64,000 nt of DNA from Limnanthes douglasii subsp. nivea (taxonomy: Eukaryota > Streptophyta > Magnoliopsida > Brassicales > Limnanthaceae). Location: assembly GCA_036936605.1 (NCBI GenBank), contig JAUPFV010000005.1:153389195-153453194 (forward strand), read 5' to 3'. Position numbers and translations under genes: made by a program. Positions 1 through 12,315 of this stretch are shown one piece after another; position 1 is the stretch's first letter, and each line of letters opens with the position of its first letter. The notes beneath the pieces are model-generated. The model was not told where the DNA came from, did not search any database, and saw only the letters and a list, made by a program, of their open reading frames with translations.

Positions 1-1957
1 ACTTTTGAAGATACGTGAAAGCTTCTAGAGGAAGCCGAGTCACTAAGGGTCTGAATTGATGTTGAATCTCAACTTTTGAGCATAAAGTCGTTGATCTAGG
101 TATGCTGCATGAGACAATAATACAATGAGGCACCCAAACCCGTGTTATACGAACGCCAGCACCAACACTTTCTTTATGTGTTAGCCTGTTTGGCCAAATG
201 AGACAATCGGCTGCCAAACGATAATGAGTTGTAAAATATTTTACACATAATTGATCTTCTATAAATAGTGAGAGATGGGTATAAATTCATGGTTGCATTG
301 CTACTAGTGAAAACACTTGAGATTTGAGAGAGAAAACTAGAAGTGTTTTTGCTATAGTTGAGGTAGAAGATAAACACTTAAATAGACATATATTTCCTTT
401 GTAAACTGAGGGTGCTTTGTAACAAAGATGAATTGTTGAATTTTTAATGTTTGAGAGAGATTTTTGTAACCTCATATATATAATTTATGTATGTTACACG
501 TTGATGTAGAATTTTTTCAAAATCATAACCACGTTAAATATATATTGTGTGTTAAGGCTCACATTTTTGTTCTTTTCATGTTTTATTTGTTTATTGTTTT
601 ATACTATATTCAAACATATTCGGTTGAAATCATTAAATTTTGGTTAAGATTCTCTCATTTGTTGTTGTAATTTGAAATTAATATTATTGCGAAACAATGA
701 TTTAAAAAAATCCAATGAGTGTTGGGAAGTAAATGACCTAAAGCTTATAGAAGTAAATAACCTATAGCTTATAATGACTTGACAATGTATAGTAACTTTT
801 GGTCAAATCACGAGGTTGGACCTGTATTTTTTTGTTCCGTATTATTTGTCCTTATAAGTTAACGCAGTAAAAATGACGAAATTATCTTTGAAATATAATG
901 TAAGATTGGTTTGAGGTAAAAACAATTATACCGCTTTTTTGTTTTTTGTTTTACATCATGTTGTTTTTTATAATGATTGTCTTTTAAGAAAATTGTTTTT
1001 CAAATTTTAGTAAAAAACTCTCAAAATGAAAATTCTCTATCAATATACATATAAAAAAATTACAATATTTAAGTCTTTCGATAAACTTAAATACTTTATT
1101 GTTATTGGTAAATTTTAAAAAACATTATATATAAATTATTTAGTTTAGAGACGGTTTAAATGTAATACTAAAAATAAAAAAAGTCATAACTTTACTCATT
1201 GTTTTAGGATAGTATATATTAATAAAATAAAGTTTAAAATAAAATATATGATTTGACATCAAAGTATTTTGAGTTTAAAAAAAGATTTAAACCAAATTGT
1301 TTAAGAATAAAAAAATATATTATATAGGAATTATTTTAAAAGGATATATATTAAATGGAAAAACATAAAATTCAAAGAAGATAATGTTATTTAAATATTA
1401 TTTTAATAAAAAGTATACTAAAACAAAGTTTAAAAATTTAGGTTTAATATTATTCATTTTTAGAAAAGTAAAATAAGTCATTACTTATGTTATATTTTTT
1501 GTGATTTTTAGTAGAATAGCTATAGAGATTTTATGGATTTTTTGTTTATTTTATTGGTTAGGGAAGTACTTTTAATGTACAAAAATTATGTAAACTTAAA
1601 TCTTAAAAAATAGGAAAAATATAAATTTATTAATTATTTTAAATAATGTGTATTAAACAAAAAGGTAAAATTCAAAATAATATATACTATAAAAATTTTA
1701 AAAAAATGTTAGTTGGATTTATTTTAGTGAAAAAACATTTTTCAAAATAACATATTAGATGCATCTTCCATTACTAAAAAAATCGATTTTAAGTTTTCTT
1801 GTAATAATATTTATATTATGATTTTAGATTATTGATAATATTTTTTTATAATTAATAATATTTTTAATCATAATGGATATCAAAACTGTTTGAACTTTTT
1901 TATAAATTTTAAAACTTAAAATACCATAGTTTTTTATTTGTGCAAATTACTCTCATT
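1..1957. repeat. Upstream direct repeat, copy 1 (cut by window edge)
   Basis: This A+T-rich segment matches 2330-4284 almost base for base, with an offset of about 2329. It differs by a few substitutions and small indels; for example, about 25 bp near 316-343 are present here and absent from copy 2. The window starts inside the copy, so its true left end is unknown. It contains a TATAAATA motif near 260 followed by a purine-rich leader-like stretch, but no convincing reading frame. It could be a tandem duplication of a promoter-type segment or part of a larger repeat. The duplication is seen directly; its origin is inference. Confidence 0.9.
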
Positions 1958-2329
1958 AATGGGGGTGATCAACATTTCATACAAGTAGGCTGCTCAATTA
2001 TCTCACTACTTCTTACACTAAACACTAAATACTTTAAACTTTTCAAAACACTTTACCAAACTACCCTCAGCCTAAAATAAACCAAACCAATTATTAGATT
2101 AGGTTGAGTGTTATTAGGTTTAGGTCATGCGGCCGATGATGGACAGTCGAAGACATATAAAGGCATGAATTGTTTAACTATTTTTAGATAAGAGATGTGA
2201 CCAAGACTTAGGTGCAAATACGTTTGTTGGAACCTAAAGTTCATATTTGTCAAAGGCAAAAAATATGTCACTGCCAAATCCAGTGGAGCAGACTGATCAT
2301 ATGCGGTGCCGAAGAGGAATGCATTAAAG
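1958..2329. other. Unique spacer between the two direct repeats
   Basis: These 372 bp separate the two copies. No gene, primer-binding site or polypurine tract was recognised in it, which argues against reading the pair as LTRs of a short retrotransposon. If the duplicated unit includes this spacer, a second copy of it should lie just left of the window. Confidence 0.6.
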
Positions 2330-4284
2330 ACTTTTGAAGATACGTGAAAGCTTCTAGAGGAAGCCGAGTCACTAAGGGTCTGAATTGATGTTGAATCTCA
2401 ACTTTTGAGCATAAAGTCGTTGATCTAGGTATGCTGCATGAGACAATAATACAATGAGGCACCCAGACCCGTGTTATACGAACGCCAGCACCAACCCTTT
2501 CTTTATGTGTTAGCCTGTTTGGCCAAATGAGACAATCGGCTGCCAAACGATAATGAGTTGTAAAATATTTTACACATAATTGATCTTCTATAAATAGTGA
2601 GAGATGGGTATAAATTCATGGTTGCATTGCTACTAGTGAAAACGCTGTGTTTTTGCTATAGTTGAGGTAGAAGATAAACACTTAAATAGACATATATTTC
2701 CTTTGTAAACTGAGGGTGCTTTGTAACAAAGATGAATTGTTGAATTTTTAATGTTTGAGAGAGATTGTTGTAACCTCATATATAATTTATGTATGTTACA
2801 CGTTGATGTAGAATTTTTTCAAAATCATAACCACGTTAAATATATATTGTGTGTTAAGGCTCACATTTTTGTTCTTTTCATGTTTTATTTGTTTATTGTT
2901 TTATACTATATTCAAACATATTCGGTTGAAATCATTAAATTTTGGTTAAGATTCTCTCATTTGTTGTTGTAATTTGAAATTAATATTATTGCGAAACAAT
3001 GATTTAAAAAAATCCAATGAGTGTTGGGAAGTAAATAACCTAAAGCTTATAGAAGTAAATAACCTATAGCTTATAATGACTTGACAATGTATAGTAACTT
3101 TTGGTCAAATCACGAGGTTGGACCTGTATTTTTTTGTTCCGTATTATTTGTCCTTATAAGTTAACGCAGTAAAAATGACGAAATTATCTTTGAAATATAA
3201 TGTAAGATTGGTTTGAGGTAAAAACAATTATACAACTTTTTTGTTTTTTGTTTTACATCATGTTGTTTTTTATAATGATTGTCTTTTAAGAAAATTGTTT
3301 TTCAAATTTTAGTAAAAAACTCTCAAAATGAAAATTCTCTATCAATATACATATAAAAAAATTACAATATTTAAGTCTTTCGATAAACTTAAATACTTTA
3401 TTGTTATTGGTAAATTTTAAAAAACATTATACATAAATTATTTAGTTTAGAGACGGTTTAAATGTAATACTAAAAATAAAAAAAGTCATAACTTTACTCA
3501 TTGTTTTAGGATAGTATATATTAATAAAATAAAGTTTAAAATAAAATATATGATTTGACATCAAAGTATTTTGAGTTTAAAAAAGATTTAAACCAAATTG
3601 TTTAAGAATAAAAAAATATATTATATAGGAATTATTTTAAAAGGATATATATTAAATAGAAAAACATAAAATTCAAAGAAGATAATGTTATTTAAATATT
3701 ATTTTAATAAAAAGTATACTAAAACAAAGTTTAAAAATTTTAGGTTTAATATTATTCATTTTTAGAAAAGTAAAATAAGTCATTACTTATGTTCTATTTT
3801 TTTGTGATTTTTAGTAGAATAGCTATAGAGATTTTATGGATTTTTTGTTTATTTTATTGGTTAGGGAAGTACTTTTAATGTACAAAAATTATGTAAACTT
3901 AAATCTTAAAAAATAGGAAAAATATAAATTTATTAATTATTTTAAATAATGTGTATTAAACAAAAAGGTAAAATTCAAAATAATATATACTATAAAAATT
4001 TAAAAAAAAAATGTTAGTTGGATTTATTTTAGTGAAAAAACATTTTTCAAAATAACATATTAGATGCATCTTCCATTACTAAAAAAATCGATTTTGAGTT
4101 TTCTTGTAATAATATTTATATTATGATTTTAGATTATTGATAATATTTTTTTTATAATTAATAATATTTTTTTTATAATTAATAATATTTTTAATCATAA
4201 TGGATATCAAAACTGTTTGAACTTTTTTATAAATTTTAAAACTTAAAATACCATAGTTTTTTATTTGTGCAAATTACTCTCATT
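2330..4284. repeat. Upstream direct repeat, copy 2
   Basis: This is the second copy of the segment at 1-1957 in the same orientation. Relative to copy 1 it has a ~24-bp local duplication of an A/T-rich word near 4141-4190 and lacks ~25 bp near 2640-2650. Similarity stops at the shared word CTCTCATT near 4284, after which unrelated A+T-rich DNA leads into the epoxide hydrolase promoter. High identity over ~1.95 kb of non-coding DNA implies a fairly recent duplication. Confidence 0.9.
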
Positions 4285-4714
4285 CAATACCAAATTTTCT
4301 AAATAATACTTCAAATATTCATGTTTTATCGTTATTTTTATTTTATTTTAAAATTAAACATCTTCTCAGATTTTTTTTTTTTTTAATTTAGACCCGTTTT
4401 AAAAACTTTTCTATAAGTATATCATATTAAAAGTATCATTTTGGTAAATTAGTTATTAAAAATAAAAGAGAAACATAAATAAATTCTTCTTAAGGATAAA
4501 ACTGCGAAGATATGACCTTTTTACGTTCGATAAAACGTTTGGGGTTAACTTTTGTTTTTTTTCCAAAACGCAGAGTATTGTGGGACAGCCGGACAGGGAT
4601 TAGCTGTTGGTCAAATCACAAGGTTGGACCTTTTGAGTTCGTATACTGAATATTTGAATTCACCAACTTCATTTTCCTGACAAGTGATAACAACTTCTTT
4701 TTTCTGTAAAAAGG
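4285..4714. other. A+T-rich 5' flank of the epoxide hydrolase gene
   Basis: No gene is visible here. At 4607-4631 lies a 25-bp word, starting TTGGTCAAATCAC, that is also present at 799-823 and 3101-3125 with one mismatch. It contains a GGTCAA (W-box-like) core, so it may be a regulatory element or a relic of the upstream duplication. Confidence 0.5.
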
Positions 4715-4726
4715 GTATATATAAAT
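4715..4726 (+). promoter_or_regulatory. TATA box of the epoxide hydrolase gene
   Basis: TATATAAATA lies at 4716-4725, about 55 bp upstream of the start codon at 4781. That gives a short leader, typical of a plant RNA polymerase II promoter. The assignment rests on motif and spacing only. Confidence 0.6.
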
Positions 4727-4780
4727 AGATCCTGAGGACGAACCATTGAAACGCTCAGTATTTATCGATCACAAACAATC

Positions 4781-6522
4781 ATGAGCGAGTTGAGTCACCA
4801 TCAAATTAAAGTCAATGGGATATCGTTACATGTAGTAGAGCAAGGAACTGGACCTTTTGTGTTGTTGCTTCATGGTTTTCCCGAGCTGTGGTATTCATGG
4901 CGCCACCAGATCCATTTCTTGGCTAACCATGGTTACCGTGCAGTGGCTCCGGATCTCAGAGGCTACGGCGACTCTGATTCCCCACTTAGCCACACTGATT
5001 TCACCGTCTCTCATCTTGTTGATGACGTCGTTGCCTTGCTTGACCATTTTGCTCAACAACAGGTATGGGTTTTTTTGGACCGGTCAACATTCAATTCATA
5101 ATATAGGATTTTAGTCCAATCTGATCTGAACTTAAAAGAAAAATATAAAAACTATCACGATTGCTCCGATTCTGCTCGAATTATCGGATTAGTGGGGTCT
5201 AAAATAATAAAACAGTAGACAGAGAAGCTTATGAATTACTACTTATACAGGTATTTGTGGTTGCTCATGACTGGGGAGCTATACTTGGTTGGCATCTGTG
5301 TCTTACCAAGCCTGAAAGAGTCGAAGCGTTCATCTGTCTCTCTGTTCCATATTTTCCAAGAAACCCACATCTTAAACCCACTCAACTTTTCAGACAAACT
5401 TTTGGAGATGGTCTTTACATCTCCCAGTTCCAGGTAATCTCTCTCTCTCTCTCTCTCTCTGGAGATGTCAGCTATATACTCTTACTACACAACACAAAGC
5501 TACAGCTTAAATATCTCAATGTGGAAGGTAAATTAACATAATGGTTGTTCGAGCAGGAACCAGGAAGAGCCGAAACAGCATTTGCTAAATACGATGCTTT
5601 GACTGTAATAAAGAAGTTCTTGCTCATATCGAAAACAGATAACTTGGTGGCTCCACCTGGTATGGAGATCATCGACTACTTGGAGACACCTCCATTACCA
5701 CCGTGGATCACCGAAGAAGAGCTTCAAGTCTATGCACACAAATTTCACCAAACTGGCTTCACTGGTCCTCTCAACTACTATAGAGCTATGGACTTGTAAG
5801 TTTCAATCGTTTTTTAGAATGCCAAACTTTTTTTAAGGGTGGCACAATATTATCCTACCCGGACATGAAATTTAGGTCAGATTGAAATCTGGATTGGATT
5901 AAGTTCAGACATCCGGGCAGCACAATTGATTTGGGTTTTGATAAATGTCCAACCCAGGTCAGAGTTAACCTGGGTGGATACGAATAATATAAAACAACTT
6001 AAAAGTTCATAATATTTTAACACATCCAAAACAGGTTGAAACCGGATCGAATCCGGCTAGGTTGGTTTGGGGTTGTATTAATGAATCTAGAATTGGATCC
6101 CGTCTTACATGTTTTCAAAATCTAGATCTCGGTCAAGTCGGGGCATTACTAACTGTCATTTACTCTTAAGGCTTTGTATTATTTACTGTCATTTACTTGT
6201 AAGGCTTTGTATGACACAAATTCTGATTTTTGTCAAAGTGTTTTAGCTGAATTCGGTAAATGATTTCAGGAATTGGGAGATTCTTGAAGAATGGCATGAT
6301 TCAAAGATAATGGTTCCAACGAAGTTCATGACAGGTGACAAAAATATTGGATCTGATTCTGGACAGACGCTTGAGTACATCAAGGGAGAGATATTCAGGA
6401 GCCTTGTACCTAACCTTGAAATTGTCATTATCCAAGACGGCCACCACTTCTTCAATCAAGAGAAACATCAACAAGTTTCCGAAGAGATCTTTTCTTTCCT
6501 TAATAAATTCTCCACAGCCTGA
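4781..6522 (+). CDS. Soluble epoxide hydrolase (alpha/beta hydrolase), 4 exons, 318 aa
   Basis: Predicted exons are 4781-5062, 5251-5433, 5557-5795 and 6270-6522, all with GT-AG introns. They join in frame to 318 residues, the usual length of plant soluble epoxide hydrolases. The family opens epoxides, such as those of cutin or stress-derived fatty acids, by adding water. Visible landmarks are the oxyanion-hole HGFP at residues 31-34, the nucleophile Asp101 in AHDWGA, the lid NYYRAM shortly before exon 4, and the catalytic His at about 294 in GHHFFNQE. The charge-relay acid, expected in a G-D-K-D-type turn near 257-261, reads GDKN (Asn260), so turnover may be altered. No signal peptide is seen, so the enzyme is probably cytosolic. 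A (TC)n tract follows the exon 2 donor. Intron 3 (474 bp) carries repeat-like GGTTC/CCGG-rich DNA. The gene ends 447 bp from the convergent folate transporter. Confidence 0.92.
5438..5461. repeat. (TC)n microsatellite in epoxide hydrolase intron 2
   Basis: About eleven TC dinucleotides begin four bases after the GT donor of intron 2. The tract is likely length-polymorphic and may affect splicing at the adjacent donor. Confidence 0.9.
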
Positions 6523-6969
6523 CTTCTTTTTATATTTTCTGAGTCAGTCAGGCACTATACAGGTTCATGTTTTTAACAAGAATCAAACTTTATGAATAAA
6601 ATCTATGTCAATGCGTTCCCGTTAACTTGTATGATCATTGGTTTTATTGTTGTTTTCATTTACTCCAAAATAATGATTCTGAAACTTTTTTACTTATATA
6701 AAGTAATGAATCTAGAAACTCTCCGACGAAATCTTACATATCTTATGACTTTTTCAAAAACGAATATATATTATTACATAATTATAAGAAGAAGCGTGAA
6801 ATTTTATCAAAAATGAATAATATAAAATCATTACATAATAAGTTAATAATAGACTGCCGAACCTATAATTTGATAAGGAACTAAAAAATGAGGGTGTCAT
6901 TCCTGAATGCCTTATCAACCTACCAATATGAAAGACAAACAGGAAAATGTAAGACAATACCGCAAGACA
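6523..6969. other. Tail-to-tail intergenic region
   Basis: This stretch lies between two convergent stop codons. An AATAAA-type signal near 6594-6599 (+) fits the epoxide hydrolase 3' end. A+T-rich words near 6800-6850 could serve the folate transporter on the minus strand. No further gene is seen. Confidence 0.5.
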
Positions 6970-9900
6970 TCAGTTCTTTGTTCTTGTTGGTCTTAGTAAG
7001 TTCAGGACATTTTCGTATACAATAAATGTTATTGAAGCAGCGGGGACGTTTTTCAAAAGGTTTGCCGTGATTCCCTTGTAAAAACCTTTAACACCCTCGA
7101 ACCTGCAAAACAAATTAGCGACTATATATGAAGATTACTGTGATCTTATGAATTCCCCTGTTAATGGAGCCAGATACTACGTACAGATAACTATAAAGTA
7201 ACGGAATGAATATATTCTCACCTTACTGTTTCCTTAACAACATGCAAGCTATCCATATATCGAGGAACACCCTCATTACTTGGTCGTTGCTGAAGGAGAA
7301 GTATGTTAGCCAAGTTCATTTAGTGCTCCTCATATTTAAGGACTATCAGTGGTCCCCTGGTATTACTAGAGGTGGCATGATTCCAATTAAGGGTCAGACA
7401 AAGCTGTAAAGTAATTAATATTATTTCTGACCGGGACTCGACCCATATCCACATTTTGGACGTATATGTTTCCCAATTCGAACTCAATTTTGATTCATAC
7501 AGCCCAAAGAATCTCTATTAACCGGAACAGACCTAGTTTCAGTATACTTTTAAGGTTAATTGTAAGTTTTTTATTTGTATCTGATCAAGATCGATTGCTT
7601 TTCAATACCCAACCTAACCGGTTTATTTGAACGTCCATTTCTGGAAATTGGACACTGTTCCTATGTACGAACTCAGATCCCGGACATAAAAACAATTATG
7701 TCCGTGCCCAGTTTTTCCCAGACCAGATAAGAATTTGCCACCCCAAAGTATAACAGAACAATATATGAGACAGTCAATACCTGCAATCGCGCTCGGATGA
7801 CCTGGAATAAAAGAAAAGGCAAAGACAGTGGGATGGTGAGAAATGAAATTGCAAAGACACAACTTATATCAGTTTAGAAGATGAAAGGTAATAGATAGAC
7901 TATGAGGATATAATCAGTTTAATTCAGACCTGAAATGGATATGTCAGTAGCATGGCAGCCATTTTTGATGACCCGCCAAGAACAGCATAATCAACAGAAT
8001 TCTGCACCATCACCCGCAGGAATTAAACATACGAAAAAATATTATTGATGGTTAAAACTAAGACTGCGTGTAAACACAACCTCGACAGAATAGTTTGGAA
8101 TTATGGTCACCTTTACGATCTAATGGAGTTTCGGGTCACCCAAACATGCCCAAAGAAAATGGTTTGGATTCAGGTCGTGCCTTTTTTTACCCACGCTTAT
8201 GCAACCCACACAAAAATTGACAATCCTAACTGTTAACATATGGGACAGCACATAAACCCGGCACAGGATATTAAGGGTTACAGCCTTAATATTTATGACC
8301 CTTTGAAAATCTTGGGAGACAAACACAGCAGGATAAAAAGGTAGGCCGGTTTGGGTATTGTGCATTTTATACCCTCTCCCAAACGAAGTCACATGAACTC
8401 GACCAATGATTCAAAATTGACAGTCCTAGTTAACGCCAGGTAGCCTATGAAGTTCCCAATGGTTAAAAATTATAGATTTAACAAGTTCGACACTAGGCAG
8501 CCATTCATTGGAGATAACCATAAGCAAAAGATATTTACCAGCAAATTATCAGTGCTGCCTGGAGTTCTGTCCTTTTCTTTAAAATCTAAAATAACCTTAC
8601 GAAGTTCCTCATATATAGTAAACTGTATTGCCCCATGAGAAACCTGCTTAAGAAATATTGGGGAAATACAAAACGCAAGTTATGAAATTTAGAGTGCAAA
8701 CCATCCAATACATCCAACGAATATTTCTTGCTGTATTTTACGTATTTGACATGTAAGAGCATCCAAATTTACTACGGACTTATATATTAAAAGGTTCAAT
8801 AGAGACAAAGTGACTTTTAGTTTCTTGTCTTTTGATCTTATCTTAAGCCAAAAAGAAAACTGGTTTTTTAAAGCCTAAAAAGTTGGATAAGGCAAACCTT
8901 TTTTTGCTCATAAGCCTAAAAGCCTTAGGGATACCAAGCAACTACCGAGTCACTATAAAGATTTCTAAAGCTCGAAGAAAGATAATCATATAGAAGGTAG
9001 CTGGTTCCACAATATATCAAATTTACAAAGTACAAGCAAAAGTGTAACATTGGACAAAGAAACTAAACTAAGATAGCAAGTATTAGTTAAGATATAAAAG
9101 TGATCAAATGGTTTTCACAGTCGGATCAAAGAACTGGGGAAATCAGTTAGGGTTTGAGCAGTTTGTTAGAGCTTGGGGCAATCTTTCTTGGGCACCAACT
9201 TGACCGGTTTCCTATTACAGACAACTTCTTTGTAATGAGGGTTCCACATTTTGCTCAATAAAAGTATACATTATATTAATTTTTCTAGTTAACCATGTAT
9301 CAATCGCATTGAATTCTAAAAAGAAGAAAAACTAAACTTACAAGAAAAAGACCAGGGACAATTCCCTTGTAGAGTGCACGCCATCCCTCCTCTCTTATTA
9401 TGGTTCTTAAGGCATCTGAAAGTTGATGCAAAGTAACAGATAAAGCATACCCAGAAAGAAGAATTATCGAAGGATGGTGCAAGATGGATGCAGAGGATAC
9501 CATAAAGCCCAGAATATAGTTTCGTTTGATGAAGAGGAGACTGAAGCTGTAACCTTGTTTTCACGAGCCAAATAGGGTTCGTACACAAACACACCTGAAA
9601 ATATCACAAGTGAGCAGCAAACACTTGTAGTAAACTTAAATAATTATCATCTTAAAAGCCTTTTATTTACATTGATATATTTCCCTTTTCATTACATTAA
9701 TTAATCAGTTAACAACTTAGTGGGGATGACATTATGGCACAGGTAATTCATGTGCTGACCAAACCTCCAGCTTCTGCTGCAGAAGCAAGATGAAGTCCAG
9801 GACTCAGCTTCTCCTCCCTGTTTCTTGAGTACCTTTGTTTGGCTCTGCCGTAACTACAAATAGAAACCATCTTTTAAATACATCTAAACCGACCGTATTA

Positions 9901-10752
9901 GATAGGCAGAAGATTATTGCGAAAGTATAGCTAAAGTTTTACTGTTAAAGGGTATTAAATAAATAAAAAATCCCAGAAGACAACTTTTACTATCAACATG
10001 TATAGTGGATCATGCCACTAGTTCCAGGTCATGTGGAATATCTCACATATACTAATGCTTAAGAAAATTCCAAGGCTAAAATGTAGATTGTTAAGTCTAT
10101 CTATAGTGCTTATATTCACTTCATTTTTGTTTCTTTTCGCCCGAAGGACAGTATCACAGAAGTGTAGGCGCCAAACCACAAGATAGGAGATAAAAAGACA
10201 CAAAAGAAAATGGAAGTCTAATATAAGCAAGTTCGAAGCAAGATAGTGCATCATATTAATAAAGCATAAAATCAATTACACCTACAAGAAGAAGTATAAA
10301 CCCCATGAAACTGTTGAGCCAAGTACAGCAGGAGAGAAACCTGCATAGAGTCCTCTTAAACCCTACAAAATTATCAGATAATAAAAAACATAGTCACTTA
10401 AAACTGCATCAAACTAAGATTCGTTGTAATTCAAATCAACTAGTTTAAACAATGGCACCATAAAAATCTAAATTAGAGACGAACCTCAGATCGAGCAATG
10501 GTGAGAACAGCTTGTGCAGTGTTGTTGTACGTTGGAAGATTCAAAACTCTGCCGTCGTTTACTATTTAGATTAAATCATAAGAGACTGAGTGACTGAATC
10601 TAATAGAATAATAATACGAACTTGAATTTAGTTCTATTACCTTGAAATCTGGTACGAACAACGTCAAGAGGGTGCATGGCGGCAACAGTAGCGAAACCGG
10701 CGACGGCGCCTGCGGTGGCGTTTTCCCATTGCCATTGAGACTTTTGTAGCAT
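6970..10752 (-). CDS. FOLT1: Folate transporter 1-like mitochondrial carrier family protein, 11 exons, 308 aa
   Basis: Eleven exons on the minus strand join in frame: 10752-10641, 10561-10485, 10362-10286, 9853-9760, 9594-9501, 9415-9342, 8643-8539, 8001-7930, 7801-7781, 7289-7222 and 7102-6970. Together they make 927 nt and 308 aa, the length of Arabidopsis FOLT1. The three carrier repeats show HPLDVVRTRFQ in exon 1, NPIWLVKTRLQ in exon 5 (Trp in place of the acidic residue, a hallmark of the folate/NAD carrier branch) and YPFQVIRARLQ across exons 8-9. Family members carry folates across the chloroplast envelope or inner mitochondrial membrane, with six membrane helices and no cleaved presequence. 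The start Met at 10752 is followed by QWQWENATAGAVAGF, which matches the family N terminus. Exon 9 is only 21 nt. No lesion was found. Substrate assignment is by family resemblance; a related flavin or NAD carrier is less likely. Confidence 0.93.
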
Positions 10753-11454
10753 TTTCTAGATTGAGTTAAGAAATAGATTTTCAAAGTTTATGTTTTTATC
10801 ATCAAGAGTTTAGAATATTCGAAGAAGAGGAAGAACCATTATTGTAGACGACCTTGATAGTTGATTCTCGTGTTCTTCAGCATTTCGTTTCTGTTACGTC
10901 TTCTAGCATCGAATTCGAATTTGGATTGAAGAATCTATGACCACTTAAGGCCCAGGCCCATAATTTCTTCTACTCCGTTACATAATTTTAGAAGGCTTCC
11001 GTTAGGATGATGATTCCCAAAAGATTATTTGTCTATGGATGATTCCCAAAAGATTAAAGGCACTAATAACAACTTAAAAGTTTCGATAACATGTTACACA
11101 AAATTCAACAAAAATATTTTTTTGGTATAAAAGCAAAAAATCAATGTTTTTTATGTTTTTTTTTATTTGTGAACTTTTTTTTCATATTTTTCTGAAATAG
11201 AAGCTCCAAAATATCTAAAATTGCAAATGGTCTTCTACAAATTTTAGTGAATTTTGAATCTAATTATCACAAATCAACTATAAAATTATGTTTTCATGAC
11301 CAAACTACTTTCTTGCGTCTTTACTTTTCCAATTGTTGTGTTCTTGCACTATGAAACGACTCAGATCTCGTTTTGATGAACGTATTTTATTTTACAAAAC
11401 TAAAAGTACAAGTAGTAACCTAAGAAGAACTTTTGTACCTGTTTAAGATTGAAC
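10753..11454. other. 5' flank of the folate transporter and A+T-rich spacer
   Basis: The folate transporter promoter and leader (minus strand) should lie in the first few hundred bases; no clear TATA box was assigned. Beyond about 11,000 the DNA is A+T-rich with no gene seen. Confidence 0.4.
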
Positions 11455-12315
11455 TCATGAGAAGTTTCGGATGGAAGCTTAAGCTTGGGCTCAATGACGC
11501 TTCTTACGAAATCGTGAGCTTGAGCTCATGAGGCGCTTTAGATAAAACCTTGAGATTGATCTCATAAGGAGCTTCATATATAAATTTTAGCTTGATCTCA
11601 TAAGGAGCTTCATATATAAATTTAAGCTTGATCTCATAAGGCGTTTTCGATAAAATCTTGAGTTTAAGTTTAGGGGGCTCTTCGTGTAGAAGCTTGAGTT
11701 CATGAGGTTATTTGGAAAAGAGCTTTAGCTTTGGTTTAAGGGGTGTTTTGTACGAAATATTGAGCTTGAGCTCATAAGACGCTTCATAGGGAAGCATGAG
11801 GTGCTTCCTATAAAATTTTGAGGCGCTATATAGGTAATATTGAACTTGGGTTTAGGGTTCGCTTCAGATGAAATCTTAAGATTGAACTCATAAGGCATTT
11901 CAGAAGGAAGCTTGAGTTTATACTCATGGGGCTTTTCATGTGAAAGCTTGAGTTTGAGCTCATGAGGCGCTTTTTATAGAAGCTTGAGAATAAGCTTAGG
12001 AGAGCTTCAGATGAAAAATTAAGTTTGAGCTCATAAGAAGTTCATATGGAAGCTTGAGATTGAGCTAATGAGAGTTTCATATGGAAGTTAGAGCTTGGAC
12101 TCAAGAGGCTTCAAATGAAAGTTTTCATAATATCTTCAAATGGAAGCTAGATCTTGAGGTCAGAAGAGATTTATATGAAGTTAGAGCTTGAGCTAAGAAG
12201 AGCTTCAGATGGAAGCTAGAGTTTGGACTCAAAAGGTTTGAGATGAAATTTTAAGCTTGAGCTCGGAAGATCTTCGGATGGAAGCTAGAGTTTGAGATCA
12301 GAAGAGCTTCAAATG
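11455..12315. repeat. Degenerate GAGCTT-rich minisatellite
   Basis: About 860 bp are built from imperfect tandem units of roughly 36-44 bp around the core AAGCTTGAGCTTGAGCTCAT followed by AAGGAGCTTCAGATGG-like sequence. Some twenty units can be followed by eye, diverging by substitutions and small indels. Internal palindromic words (AAGCTT, GAGCTC) recur in almost every unit. No reading frame persists through it. Confidence 0.75.

Noticed and set aside
2268..2546. 92-codon minus-strand frame across the second repeat start
   Set aside because: No family resemblance and it spans a duplication boundary; probably a chance frame.
1..4284. The two ~1.96-kb direct repeats as LTRs of a retrotransposon
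   Set aside because: The 372-bp spacer has no recognisable primer-binding site or polypurine tract, no coding remains, and the copy ends lack TG...CA; one end is outside the window.
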